A DNA stretch of 64,000 nt from Purshia tridentata (lineage: Eukaryota > Streptophyta > Magnoliopsida > Rosales > Rosaceae), in assembly GCA_003254885.1 (NCBI GenBank), contig QANT01008541.1, positions 1 through 64,000 of the forward strand, in the 5' to 3' direction. The notes beneath the pieces are model-generated. The model had not been told where the DNA came from, did not search any database, and saw only the letters and a program-made list of their open reading frames with translations. Position 1 is the stretch's first letter. Each line of letters starts with the position of its first letter. Of this stretch, positions 1 to 11,689 are shown piece after piece. The translations under genes were made by a program, and so were the position numbers.

Positions 1-410
1 TGTTTTATTTATTTATGTTATGCTATTTATTTTTTTAGCAGGTTTTTGTTGGACAGGGAGAGGGGAGCTCGGGTAGAGTGGGCATTTTGTTTATTATTTC
101 AGGGTAAAAATATATATTTTTATTTGAATAATGTATTTGTTTTGTTTTTTAAATTATATTTTCTGTTGAATTGAATAATGTATTTATTTTTATTTTTTTT
201 CAGATTTTTGTTGGCTAGGGAGAGGGATCAGCTCAGGTGGAGTAGGCATTTGGTCTTTTTTTTTTTTAGGGTACAAATTTTGTTTTCTATTATATTTCTT
301 TTTTCTTTTTTCTTTTTCTAATTCTATTCTTTTGTTTATTTGGATAATATATTTTTTTGTTTTTTCAGATTTTTGTTTGAAACTAATTTAGAAGATATGT
401 TTGTTTATAT
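1..410. repeat. Degenerate T-rich tandem repeat, about three copies
   Basis: A block of about 160-165 bp recurs. Each copy has a T-rich run, then a '(a/g)tttttgttgg' core near 44, 204 and 369. In the first two copies this is followed by a purine-rich stretch (gggagagg...gctc) and 'gtagagtgggcatt' or its variant. The third copy is partial. No coding sense is visible. It may be intronic or decayed repeat DNA; only the periodicity is supported. Confidence 0.55.
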
Positions 411-447
411 AATTAATTTGGATTTTGTATTATTGTGATATGATCTT

Positions 448-2695
448 TGTCACTCCCCAAAATGGGATGTATCACTATGGCCATCAGCCTTAAAATAACC
501 TCATTAAAACCAAATGAGAATAATGCAAAGCCAATGAACAATGTAAGTCTTGTAATAAAATGAGTATCAGGGCATCCTTAGAGGTGTAATGGGACAGAGG
601 TTATAGAACTAACCTTAAGAGAATAGGGCAGAGGTTCTTACCAAAGTCCCTTCGAAGTGTAATGGGGCTACACTCATTTCTTTCTTCTTCAGCAACCTTG
701 GATGTGGTTTCTCCTCTTTGAATCATCAACTCTCTCTATCTCTCTCTCTCCCTCTCTCTCTTTCCATCTCTTTTTTCTCATTGCCTTTCAGGATTAATGT
801 AGAGAGATTTTGTTTGAGTAGGAGTTGGGTTTTAAAGAGGAGACATGGTTGTTTGGAGGGAAAGTGAAGAGCCACCTCTTCATGTATCAGTTTTGGCATA
901 AAAGGGGTTTCAAGGTTGGTTGTCAAGGTTTTGTTTTTCACAAGAGGCTTTTAATTGGTTGGCCAATCCTTTAAGGCCAAGTTAAATAGATAATTAGCCT
1001 AATAAACTATGCTTAACAACCTATTAACCACTTAAGCCATGTTTGTTTCACCTTCTTATTAGGGACTGGCTTAATTAAGACTTTAAGCCCATGTTTGGTG
1101 AGCTTAGGCTTCAAAAAACCGGACCTTAGTGAATCCTGTCCAACTTAAAATAACCTCCTTAGGTGGGCTTAGTGAAACTCATCAAAAAATAGGGGTTTAG
1201 CTAAGAACCTTCTTAGCTTGTCATACCTAAGACACAATCTAAACAAAAAAAACAGCCGATTGTGAAGGCGACTGGAGGTTTGGGCGACTAGAGGCTGGAG
1301 GCTGGCTACTGAAGAAAACGTCTGAAGAAGAAGAATCGACCACGGTCTCTTCTCTCTCCCCTTCACACTATTTCTTCTCCCTACTACATCTGTCTATGTG
1401 AAGTTTTTATTTGTTTTTTTTTTCTTTTTGGATGAATTTGATGCATCTTTTTGGGGATTTCTTATGGATGATATCTTATTTTATAGAAATAATAATACTT
1501 GTTGATTCAAACCCATTCTTAGTCCATCTCAAATCTTGTCAGATCTAGGGTTTTTTTTTTCATCAACTCTACATGAAGAACAAATTATAAATTAAATTGT
1601 TTTTCGAAGCACAACAGGTTTTGATTCTGACCCATTCCTAGTGAGTAAATTTCGTGGATGCGTATTTCTACAGAACCCCAAAACAGAGAAATTCAATTTA
1701 TAATCAATGCAAAAGAAAAAATAATGAAGTCAATCTAATTGAACTGAATTATACCAAACTTACTTGGCAATGAAAGATAGGTAGTTTTCTTCCAGGCCTG
1801 ATGAACCAAATAGCAAAGAAAGCTTGATCTCTAATGAATTAGCAATCAAATTAAGTATGCGTCCCCTCTATGGCTCCCAATTCCATGAATTCCATGAGTT
1901 CTTAGGATGTTTCTTCCTCGTACTAGCTGTCACCTAAATCCCAGCAAAAAGCTTCACCATATTGGCAGCAAAAGTGCACACTTAATGTAATTACCTATAT
2001 ACATGTTTATAAACATTTTACATTCATATTTGATACACACATGCTTCACACAAACACAGAGGCCTTTGCGCACTTGTTTGCCTTTTCAATTAAACATCAT
2101 CATTAAACCTTTTTCCTTGATTTTTTAAGCCCAAGTCTAAAACTACACTCAACCTAATCCATCATTATCCCTCTTATAAGGTTATTTCCCTTTTTCTTTT
2201 CCTCAAGTAAACTAGGATTCCTAATTAAGTCAACCTAGCCGTTAATATCAGGGTTTGGATAGCCAAACCCTTAGTCTTTTGGTCTTCTTTAGTCCAACAT
2301 ATCATCTATGCCATGCACGCACAATTAATAAAACTCACAAGCATAAGTACACAAGGTTTTTTTAAAAATGACAAACAAGTGAGCATGATTTCAAAACGAA
2401 ATATGTCACAAGTTTTTAGCACCATGAAATTTGGTGCAAATTTGGTGACACTTTGATTTGAAAATCATATTTTAAAAGTTTGAGTAAAACATGGAAACCA
2501 AACTTGTCATATTAACACATATTCAAGCATAGAGATTAAAATAGATAACCTTAGAGCATAAGAAGTTTTTATAAAAGCAAGCTTGTGGACAATTCCACAT
2601 TTGAGTTTCAAAAATGAATCCAAATAGTAAGGGAAGTAACTACTTAATTTAGTAACACTCTTAACCCGAGATCATTAAAAATCTGGGGTGTTACA
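448..2695 (-). mobile_element. Probable solo LTR, gypsy-type, minus orientation
   Basis: Read on the minus strand this 2248-bp block begins TGTAACACCCCAGATTTT and ends TTTTGGGGAGTGACA. That is the TG...CA form, with the 'TGTAACACCCC' start and 'GGGGnGTGACA' end common in plant gypsy LTRs. The flanks are 'atctt' (443-447) and 'atgtt' (2696-2700), a 4/5 match that could be a decayed 5-bp target duplication. There is no gag or pol and no second copy in the window, so a solo LTR is the simplest reading. A large non-autonomous DNA transposon with imperfect terminal inverted repeats is the alternative, because the two ends are also imperfectly complementary. Confidence 0.55.
730..771. repeat. CT-rich microsatellite
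   Basis: An imperfect (CT)n run with interruptions lies inside the probable solo LTR. It is low-complexity sequence only. Confidence 0.8.
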
Positions 2696-3127
2696 ATGTT
2701 AATTTGTTATATTTGTGATCATGTTTGTTGTTTTATTTTGTGTATCATATACTTTTTATTAATATTTGATGGATAAAGAATATGCATATATGTTCATGTT
2801 ATCTTTGTTTATTTGTTTTTCGATATGTGTTTATTATTATACTAAAATAAAACTAATAAATTAACATAATGAAATAATTATTATTATATTAAACTAATTT
2901 TTATAATTATTACTATACAAAAATTTATATACTAATTATGCATAGTTGAAATAATTTAATGAATAACGAATTATGTTTTTAATGGTTAATTAGTTGAATT
3001 ATTATTTAATTTGGTTTAGGCTAGCTGGTTATGCCTAAATGATAGGAATTGCAAGATGGTAGGCATTTTGGTTAAGGTATTTATTAAGTATCGTTCTTGT
3101 TTTGTGATTCTTGCTAGTAATTGACGT
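2696..3127. other. AT-rich stretch, nothing recognised
   Basis: Very AT-rich sequence separates the probable solo LTR from the CACTA relic. No open frame, RNA gene or element end is visible. It probably includes the 5' non-coding part of the CACTA element. Confidence 0.5.
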
Positions 3128-4240
3128 ATGGACAAGAGTTGGCTAAATATATTACAAAATTGTAGCGAATATCTCTATGGGGTCAAATCTTTTTTAGATT
3201 ATGCGACTGCCAATATTCGTGGAGGGCAATCTAGGATTATGTGTCCTTGTAGAAAATGTTGCACACGTTATGGTTATGAGCGAACAATCCTTGAGCAACA
3301 TCTCGTGGTATATAGCATGTGGAACATATATATAAATAGTAGGTATGTGGATTGAACATGGAAAGCCTAATGTAATTTCAAATACAGAAACAATGGATTT
3401 TGAAGATCATTTAGGCGATGACCTAAGTGAGATGCGCAATTTTCTAAACGATGCCTTTGTTCAATCCATTATTGGGGTACATGTACACTCGTCGAGCCAA
3501 CTACCAATCTTTGAAGGACGTTCCCTTAAAGCTAAAACCTATTATAAGTTACTTGAAGCGTCAAACAATTAAGGAGTTATATCATGGGTACACTAATTAC
3601 AAATAATTGGATACAATTGTTAAATTGTATCAAATCAAGTGCTTGGGTGTATTCCAGATAATATTTTCACCATGTTATTGAAGTTTATTAAAGAATTGCT
3701 GAAAGACAGGAATTGCTTGTTAAATTATAACTATCAAGCAAGAAAATTGATAAGTGAGTTGGGTCTGTCGTATCTAGAGATCGATGCTTGTACTTACGAC
3801 TGCATGTTATTTTGGAAAGATGCGTTTGACTTGACTGAGTGTACAATGTGCAATGATACAAAGAGAATACGAAAGTTCCATTAAGGTTTTATGGTACTTT
3901 CCATTAACACCGAGATTGAAGAAGTTTTACATGTCAAAGTATATTGCTAAACATATGAGATGACATGTGACTGAATGTCCCAAGGATAAATTTATAAAGC
4001 ATCCATCTAATTCCTGAGCTTGGAAGCATTTGGATAATTTATATCCTGAGTTTGGGAGTGAGATTCACAATGTGTGTTTGGGGCTTGCAAGTGATGGATT
4101 TAATCCTTTTGGTAAATGAGTAGTTCCCATTGTACGTGGTAATGTGGTACTTTTTGTTATAACATGCCTCCTTGGATGTGTATGAAGCAACCTAATTTGT
4201 TGCTATATTTGTTAATTCAAGAAGATATCGACGTATAAGG
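3128..4240 (+). pseudogene. CACTA tnp2-type transposase, N-terminal part (broken)
   Basis: The first segment starts MDKSWLNI and continues with EYLYGVKSFLDYA and a Cys pattern CPCRKCCTRYGY. This matches the transposase-associated domain that opens many plant En/Spm tnp2 proteins. A frameshift near 3345 leads into IEHGKPN and an acidic linker. From about 3640 the text reads LGLSYLEIDACTYDCMLFWKD, then a further Cys pair, and in a shifted frame KHLDNLYPEFGSEIHNV and LGLASDGFNPFG, the signature start of the tnp2 transposase domain. Several stops interrupt the frame. The family normally acts in the nucleus, cutting the element at its CACTA ends; this copy cannot encode a full enzyme. Domain assignment is from memory of the family. 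Confidence 0.8.
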
Positions 4241-4267
4241 TTTATATAAATTCTTTTAAATAATGCA

Positions 4268-4980
4268 GGTCAAGTTAGAATAAGTGGAAACTCTAAAGGC
4301 ACTTCAGCAGATAATCCCAAGGGGAAAAAGTTGTGGTTTAATGATAGTGGTCAAATAGTGGGTAGCAATACATTAAAATTTGCTAATTATTTGGGAAAAT
4401 AGGTGAAGAACCTAGCACATCTTCTCCTATGTATATCGTGAAGGAAGATTGATTCAGCTATTAAGAATTTCTTTTGAGATTATATACGGTACTTCTTTAC
4501 CCTTTCATTGATCAAATGTTTTTGTTTACAATTAAAATTAATAACATTTGACTTTGGTTGTAGTGTACAATAAAGTTTACTAATTTAGAGAAGAAGACCT
4601 CTCAAAAATGCCTATCATCAAGAAGACAACTCTACAACATGTGAATAAGATTTTAAAGGAGTATAAAACTCAAATGAAAAGAAAACATTGTACTCCAAGA
4701 ATGGATAGCAAAGCACGGTTTAAGTGTCCAAAGAAGAAAATGGATCCCCAACAGTGGGTGGAGATAGTGAGGCATTGGGATGATCCGAAATCTCGGATAA
4801 AGTAATATTCTTTCTTTATTCATGCGAAGTTATTGTGCAATTATTATGTGATAATAGTTTATGCCTTATTATTTTTTTGCAGGAGTGGAGTAGTAAGAAC
4901 AAAAATAATTGAAGTCAACAAATAGCAAGCCACACCTCAAGAACAAAGTCTTATGCAGTTCAGCAAGAAGAATACATAAG
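4268..4980 (+). pseudogene. CACTA-associated Transposase_24-type protein (broken)
   Basis: The segment reads KKLWFNDSGQIVGSN...FANYLG, then after a gap MPIIKKTTLQHVN..YKTQMKRKHCTPR and CPKKKMDPQQWVEIVRHWDD. After an AT-rich interval that resembles an intron (about 4805-4880) it continues with EWSSKNKNN and a T-K-S-Y/F-A-like tail. This order matches the plant Transposase_24 family (Ptta/En/Spm second product), whose usual closing text is 'S..A..NKxNRxK...HTxGTKSFA'. At least two stops break it. It lies on the same strand as the tnp2 fragment, as expected for one element. Confidence 0.75.
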
Positions 4981-5269
4981 TTACTTATTATTCTTCTTAT
5001 TATTTAGTAGATTTAATATACCATTAAGGCCCTCTCTTGTGGTGTCGAAAACAAAACCCTATATATCCATTATGGGTATATCTTAGATATATTGCATATG
5101 TAATGGGCCGGAAAATTTATATCCAAAACCCCATATATTCATTTTCTATCCTCAAAAATAGGGATACTATATCCCCAAAACTGTATTGCGAAAATTATAG
5201 AAAACAGGCCCACGTAAAGAGAGAGAAGTGAGTGGAGTTTGCCAAAAGAATATGGAGGAGTGGGGCCTG
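4981..5269. other. Non-coding flank of the Athila element
   Basis: AT-rich sequence with repeated 'tatatcc' and 'tatattcat' words. 'aggccc' near 5028 and 'aggccc' near 5206 hint at a small MITE, but no clear terminal inverted repeat pair can be drawn. No gene is visible. Confidence 0.35.
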
Positions 5270-6201
5270 TGTTGAGTGTCCAATTTACATCATTTTTACA
5301 TACTAACTCTCACACTTAGAATGCTAGAACTTGGCATTTTTGTGTATTTTGGGTTGTTTTAGTGTTTTGTAGGTAATTCGGAGCAAAAGAAAGAAAAGAA
5401 GTTAAAAGAGCTATTTTTGAACATTTCCTGGTCAAACTAGGAAAACTTGAAATTCTAGTCAAAGGAGGTTCCTAGTCACACAAGAAAAGATTGATCATCA
5501 AGAAAAAGAATCATCATTGTCCAGGGTCAGAAATGAGAAATCCTAGTGGAAGCAGGAATTCCTGATTGACCTAGGAAAACCAAACCCTAGTTGGATAAGG
5601 AGTTCTAAAGTCACTGGAAGTCATGAGGGGCAAGATGGTAAAAGTGAGATCCTAATTGGATAAGAAATCCCAACTGTACAAGGAATCCTAGTGGGACTAG
5701 GGAAAGAAAGTCAAAGTCGATAGTCAAAATGTTCTAGAAGCTTCTCAGACATATTGGGCCTCAACACAAGAAGAGATTGGGCCAAGTCCAAATTGACATT
5801 CAAGGAGCCCATGCACATATTCCTTGCATTAGAAGACTTTCCCAATGCTAGAATCCTAGTTTGGAAGGAAGATCTTAAAAGATTAAGTCAAAGATATCAA
5901 AGAGTTCTTAACTTGCAAGGAAGTCAAAACCCTAGAAATCTGGGCAGTAATTTCGATAGCAATCCTGTATTTCTCTAGAGTGAATCAGCTATCAACCCAT
6001 ATATCGTTAGAAAGATACGGATGTTAGCTTCGCAGGGAATTTTATAGAACTCGATTCCGATACTCCTAGTTAAAGATATAGTCATTTTAGTAGAGGTAGC
6101 GCAGCAGTTCCGCGGCCAGAAAAAGTCTACTTGCTCAAAACAGCCCAAGGCCCATTCTTTGAGTGCAAGTAAACCCTTTCCTACACTATTAAGAACTCTC
6201 C

Positions 6202-6211
6202 ACTATATAAA
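6202..6211 (+). promoter_or_regulatory. TATA-like box in the LTR
   Basis: 'ctatataaac' lies in a pyrimidine-rich context about 935 bp into the LTR. The same motif occurs in the 3' LTR near 15484 and, inverted, in both LTRs of the minus-strand element (near 34735 and 39320). Conservation across divergent copies supports it as the LTR promoter. The transcript start is not determined. Confidence 0.6.
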
Positions 6212-6232
6212 CCCCTCTCTACCTCATTATTT

Positions 6233-6506
6233 GGAGTTCATTATTCACATAAGTTGAGAATTTTAAAGAGAGGGAGAGAGGGTGATTTCAACCAAGAGGG
6301 AAAGGAGAGACTACCAAGCCTTGCTGCAACCCCCAAGCCGCCGTCCAAGGGTGGAGCCACCTCCTTTGGGGAGTTCATTATTCACATAAGTTCAGAATTT
6401 CAGAGAGAGGGAGAGAGGGTGATTTCAGCCAAGAGGGAAAGGAGAGACTACCAAGCCTTGCTGCAGCCCCCAAGCCGCCGTCCAAGGGTGGAGCCACCTC
6501 CACCTT
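6233..6506 (+). repeat. 137-bp tandem duplication inside the 5' LTR
   Basis: 'ggagttcattattcacataag' starts at 6233 and again at 6370, and the following purine-rich block and 'ccaagccttgctgca' block repeat with a few differences. The 3' LTR has this block once (around 15516-15652). Confidence 0.9.
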
Positions 6507-7431
6507 GCTGCTGACTTCTCTCCATCTTCTCATTAATTTATTCTAGTTTTTATTATGCTTTATTTTGTTATAACTTTAGTTATGTGTGGCTAAATCCCTA
6601 GCTAGGGCTAGGATGAAGCCCTAACTATGTTATCTACTTTATTCATGGATTACTGAGTTTTTAATTGCAATTTATGTTGATAAATCTTGGATCTCTTTTT
6701 AAATTGGATTCTATTTGTATTACATCTTTGACTGATCACCTTAGGTTGTATGCATCTAGAATATGTTATGGGGTTAAGAGACGATAGCCAAGTCACTAAT
6801 TTCACTAGGTAACAAAGGGATATCCTAAGAACATATCTTTGAGGGAAGAGATCATAGATGCTCATAGGAGGGTCTATGTGTTTGTCGTTCTCATGAGTAC
6901 TTAATGACTCTTGCATGGTTAACAGCCTAGGTAGACGATAGCCAAGCTTCTTAGGAACATGTGGGTTAACTAAGTTAGTATGAGATAATCAATCTACTAA
7001 TTTATGCATTAGGAGAATAATAGTTAGGTGAGTGTCCGATAATCAAGGCCTCCCGGCTGGCAAACTTTATCAACATGTTTTGTTAATTAATTGCTCTTAT
7101 CCATGATTGTGTAGGTAATATGTTAGTGGTGGATTCTGACCCCTAGTTGTTTACACTCATTGTTCTTATTCTAGTTTGATTTGCTCACTTAATTTTATGA
7201 TTGTTAAATTTATTACAAACCCAATTCAAAACCCCCATTCAGTGTGTGTGCGTTAGTGTTTGAATTAACTAAATTAATTAGATTGGTAATTTTCATATCA
7301 ATACTTTTCCCTGAGGGATCGACCTCGTTATTTGCAAGCTTTGCTACGCTGCGATTCGTGCACTTGCGAGTTAATTAGAGCGTTGGTTTTGACTAATTAT
7401 TTTTGCTCTAATAAAACAATCAACAAGTTTT

Positions 7432-7449
7432 TGGCGCCGTTGCCGGGGA
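7432..7449 (+). promoter_or_regulatory. Primer binding site (Asp-tRNA type)
   Basis: TGGCGCCGTTGCCGGGGA lies six bases after the 5' LTR. This is the primer site typical of Athila and Tat lineage elements, taken to pair with the 3' end of a plant Asp tRNA. The same site, inverted, is found at 37906-37923 in the minus-strand element. Confidence 0.9.
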
Positions 7450-7569
7450 ATTGTTATTGATATTGATTACTAGTCTATTTATTTTTAGTTAAGTCATTTT
7501 AGTTTGTTTTTATTTTCTGTTTTTATTTCTTTTTGGTTCTTTCTAATTTATCTTTTCTTTTGAGGTACA

Positions 7570-9200
7570 ATGGAGTGTTCTGGTTCAAACTTTAGCCCTA
7601 TCAGCCATAAAGGTGTGCTCCAAGGATTTAGAAAGCATAAGTCTACACCTCTTGTCAATTGGAAACCTTTAAGGATGATGAGTGTACCGAGCTCACCTCA
7701 ATCTAGTGAATCTGAAGAGAAAAGTGAAGAGGTGACACATGAAGAAAATGGGGCTGAGTCAGATATTCAGCCATGTATTCCCAAGCATGAGAGACCACTC
7801 AAGGACTTCTCATCACCAACACTCCTCAATCAACCGACTTGTATAGCTTATTCTCAAGTGGAGGCTGAGCAGTTTCAGATTAGCAGTGGGACAATCCAAC
7901 TTCTTCCAATCTACCATGGACATGAAGGTGAAGATCCGTATAGACACCTTAAGGAATTTCATGCCATATGCGAGATCACCAAGATAAAAGGAGTAAGTAA
8001 GGAGCAAATCAAGTTAAGGTTGTTTGCATTCTCTCTCAAGGATAAAGCTAAGAGTTGGTTATATTCTTTACAAGTTGCTTTTGTTGGATCATGGAAAGAT
8101 TTGGCTTCTAAGTTTCTAAATAAGTTCTATCCTATGAGTAAGACTATCATTGTTAGGAAGCAGATCTTGGGATTCGCACAAGGGAAGGATGAGGCATTTC
8201 ATGAAAGTTGGGAAAGATACCTAGAACTATTGAACTCATGTCCACATCACAATTTTGCACCATGGATGCAAGTTGAGTACTTCTATGAAGGATTATTAGA
8301 ACAAGATCGCACTATGGTGGATATGACATGTGGGGGATCCTTTAAAGACAAGACTTTTGCGGAAGCATGGGCATTATTTGAATCATTAGCAACAAACTCT
8401 CAGCAATGGAATAGGACAAGAAGAGTTGAAAAGAAATCAGCTATGGAGGTTGAAATGACTGTGCTCAAAAATATGATCCAAGTTATGATGGCTGAGAGAG
8501 ATCACAAAGAGGAGAATTCCATAAAAGAGGAAAGAGTAAGCACATCTCTTCCTATTGAGTCAAGGAATACTTATTTAGAGGATATGATTGCTTCACTAGC
8601 CCAAAGCACAACCATGATGTCTAATGATACAAAGTCTTTTATGAACAAGACCGAGGACCAATTGAGTGCTACAGCAAAAGCTATCTTGAGTTTGAAAGCT
8701 CAATTGGGACAAGTGACTTCGACTTTGGATCAATTGATAAAAGGTACCCAAGCTCACGATGAAGCTGAAACGATTACTACTCTAAGAAGTGGACGAGTTG
8801 TGGATAACAAAGTAGGCAATACTCCAGATCCAAAAGATGATAAGCAAGACGATGAAGATGAGGATGTAATCTTAGAGCCTGAACAACCACAAACCCATCA
8901 AGAAAAGGCTATGGGAAACATGAAAGAGAGTGAGGACGTACAAAAAGAGCCCACAGTCACTCAAAGAAGCAAGCAAGCTATGGTTAGTCCACCTATTCCA
9001 AGGGCTCCACTACCATTTCCCCAACGTCAAAGGAAGCAGTTTAAGGAAGATCAAGCCAAGGAAACTTTGGATATGTTTAAGAAAGTGGAGATCAATATTC
9101 CTTTGCTTGATGTCATCCAACAGATTCCTAAGTATGCTAAGTTTTTGAAGGAATTATGCACTCACAAAAGGAAGTTCAAGGAACATGAACAAGTTGCTCT
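7570..9200 (+). pseudogene. gag region of the Athila element (fossil part)
   Basis: The region encodes a gag-like product with the retrotransposon-gag core around residues 110-270, including SWERYLELLNSCPHH and YEGLLEQDRTMVDM, which are hallmarks of Athila and Tat gag. A charged, partly coiled-coil stretch and an acidic linker follow. The start follows the primer site by about 120 bp, as usual for the lineage. The product would form the nucleocapsid particle in the cytoplasm. It is a part of the broken element at 5270-16571. Confidence 0.85.
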
Positions 9201-9279
9201 AAGTGAAGAGGTGAGTGCTGTATTGTTGAGAAAATTGCCACCTAAGATGAAAGATCCTAGAAGCTTCACCATTCCGTGT

Positions 9280-9640
9280 GTGGTTGGGAATCACAAGTTT
9301 GAAAAGGTATTGTTGGACCTTGGAGCAAGCATTAACTTGATGCCTTATTCAGTTTTTGAGGAGATTGGTCTGGGAGAGCTTAAACCCACAAGTGTTACAC
9401 TTCAATTGGCTGATCATTCTGTTAAAGTTCCTAAAGGTATGGTTGAAGATGTATTGGTTAAAGTTGCTGACTTGATTATGCCCGTAGATTTCATAATCTT
9501 AGAGATGGAAGATACACCAAAAATGGCTGATGAGTTACCGATCATTCTTGGAAGACCGTTCATGGCCACAGCTAATACTAAGATAGATGTGAGCAATGGG
9601 AAGTTGTCGATGACAGTTATGGGAGAGACTGTGGAATTCG
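9280..9640 (+). pseudogene. Aspartic protease region of the Athila element (fossil part)
   Basis: The text carries a DLGASINLMP active-site motif, the form usual in Athila protease in place of DTGAS, and the downstream ILGRPFMATA flap/second motif. It is fused behind gag in the family and would cut the polyprotein during particle maturation. Confidence 0.85.
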
Positions 9641-10129
9641 ATGCGTTTGGAGCCATGCGATATCCAAAGGAAAAGGCAGATTGCTTAAGGATTGACTCTA
9701 TAGATCCATTGGTACATGAGATGGTGAAAACTAGTTTTGTGGAGGATCCGCTGGAGGCCACATTAGTGCAAGCTGACTCTAGTTGTTCCAAGGAAGTGGT
9801 TGAAGAAGTTCAAGCTTTGTTCAATGAAAATCCGCCCCGCACAAGTAAGTGGTTTAACCAATTTCAACCTTTGGTTTTTAATAATCCTAACCCTCTTCCT
9901 TCTATTGAGAAAGCACCCAAGTTGTAATTGAAACCATTACCCAAGCATTTGAAGTATGCATTCTTGGGAGACAATGAAGCCTTGCCTGTAATCATAGCAT
10001 CTAACCTAAGCAAAAGTGATGAAAAGAGGCTTTTGAAGGTGTTACAAGAGAATCGGTTGGCATTGGGATGGACTATAGCTGATATCAAAGGAATCTCACC
10101 AACAGTTTGCAGGCATCAAATACTACTTG

Positions 10130-10770
10130 AGGAGGAATCCAAACCAACCCGTGATGCTCAAAGACGATTGAATCCAACATTGAAGGAGGTTGTGCGTAAT
10201 GAGGTAATCAAGTTGCTAGATGTTGGAATTATTTATCCGATTAGTGATTCAAAGTGGGTTAGTCCTGTTCAAGTTGTGCCTAAGAAGAGTGGAATCACTG
10301 TTGTGAAGAATGATGAGAATGAGTTGGTTCCTCAAAGGACACAAACTGGTTGGCGTGTGTGCATTGATTATAGGAAGCTGAACACCGTGACAAGAAAAGA
10401 TCATTTTCCCCTACCATTCATTGATCAAATGCTTGAGAGGTTGGCAGGTCATAGTCACTACTGTTTTTTGGACGAGTATAGTGGTTATAATCAAATTCCA
10501 ATTGCACCCGAAGATCAAGAAAAGACAACTTTCACATGCCCTTTTGGTACATTTGCTTATCGAAGAATGCCTTTCGGATTGTGCAATGCCCCAGCTACAT
10601 TTCAAAGATGCATGATGTCTATCTTCTCTGACATGGTGGAGCGCATTATTGAGGTATTTATGGATGATTTCTCCGTTTTTGGCTCTTCTTTTGATTCTTG
10701 CCTAGATAATTTAGAGAAAGTATTGAAAAGATGTCGAGAGGCAAATTTAGTGCTTAACTGGTAGAAGTGT
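10130..10770 (+). pseudogene. Reverse transcriptase region of the Athila element (fossil part)
   Basis: Ty3/gypsy RT motifs occur in order: GWRVCIDYRKLN, a YSGYNQI block, CPFGTFAYRRMPFGLCNAPA, and the catalytic box VFMDDFSVFG near 10657. Spacing and wording match Athila. The enzyme would copy element RNA into DNA within the particle. Confidence 0.9.
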
Positions 10771-11049
10771 CACTTTATGGTGCAACAAGGAATAGTCCTT
10801 GGTCATGTGATCTTAAAGAATGGAATACAAGTTGATAAGGCCAAGATTGATGTGATCACAAGGTTGCTCCCACCAACAAGTGTCAAGGAAGTGAGAAGTT
10901 TTCTTGGACATTCTGGATTTTATAGGAGGTTCATTAAGGATTTTTCCAAAATTTCAAGGCCTTTATGCAGTTTATTGCAAAAAGAGGTTAGTTTTGAATT
11001 TGATAAGGATTGTTTAGAGGCATTCAATAAACTTAAGAAGTTGCTCACA

Positions 11050-11460
11050 TCCGCTCCTATTATTATGCCACCTGATTGGAATTTGCCATTCGAATTGATG
11101 TGTGATGCAAGCGACTATGCCATTGGAGCTGTTTTAGGTCAAAGGGTTGACAAATTGCCACATGTGATTTATTATGCGAGCCGCACACTTAATGATGCTC
11201 AACTGAACTACTCCACCACTGAGAAGGAAATACTTGCCGTGATCTTTGCATTAGAGAAGTTTCGAAGTTACTTGATTGGCTCGAAAATCACCATTTACAC
11301 CGATCATGCAGCTCTCAAGTACTTGTTGAATAAGAAGGATGCAAAGCCAAGGTTGATACGATGGACTCTACTCCTCCAAGAATTCGATATTGAGATCAAG
11401 GATAAGAAAGGATGTGAGAATGTGGTAGCTGATCATTTGAGTCGTCTAGTCAACGATGAT
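11050..11460 (+). pseudogene. RNase H region of the Athila element (fossil part)
   Basis: The motifs [41 protein letters not shown] and VADHLSRL appear in order. This is the Ty3/gypsy RNase H that degrades the RNA strand during copying. It sits between the RT connection segment and integrase. Confidence 0.9.
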
Positions 11461-11689
11461 CAAGCGGAGGAGGACATGTTGCCTTTGAGAGAGTCATTTC
11501 CAGATGAGCAGTTATTTGTTATTGATGACACACTTCCGTGGTATGCTGACATAGTGAATTATTTGGCAAGCGGAGTGCTGCCCGAAGGACTGACAATTCC
11601 ACAAAGGAAGAAATTTTTACATGATGCAAGACAATATGTCTGGGATGATCCATATTTGTTCAAGTTTGGAGCTGATCAATTGATACGCC

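Larger units (their letters stand above)
3128..4980 (+). mobile_element. Decayed CACTA (En/Spm-like) DNA transposon, internal part
   Basis: Three protein blocks typical of plant CACTA elements lie in order on one strand: a transposase-associated domain, a tnp2 (Transposase_21-type) start, and a Transposase_24-type block. Each carries stops or frameshifts. The catalytic core expected between the second and third blocks is largely missing, so the copy is internally shortened as well as mutated. I could not find CACTA terminal repeats or a 3-bp target duplication at either side. The downstream end may have been lost near the Athila element that starts at 5270. Confidence 0.8.
5270..7425 (+). repeat. 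5' LTR of the plus-strand Athila element
   Basis: Begins TGTTGAGTGTCCAATTT and ends CTCTAATAAAACAATCAACA, directly before the primer site. It matches 14550-16571 almost base for base. It is 134 bp longer because a block around 6233-6506 is present twice. It contains a TATA-like box near 6204. Confidence 0.93.

Noticed and set aside
1029-1270. Possible MITE inside the probable solo LTR ('ccatgtttgtttcacc' and similar)
   Set aside because: Repeated words are in direct, not inverted, orientation and no target duplication can be drawn.
5005-5269. Possible hAT-like MITE with 'aggccc' ends
   Set aside because: Only six bases match and no 8-bp target duplication is seen.
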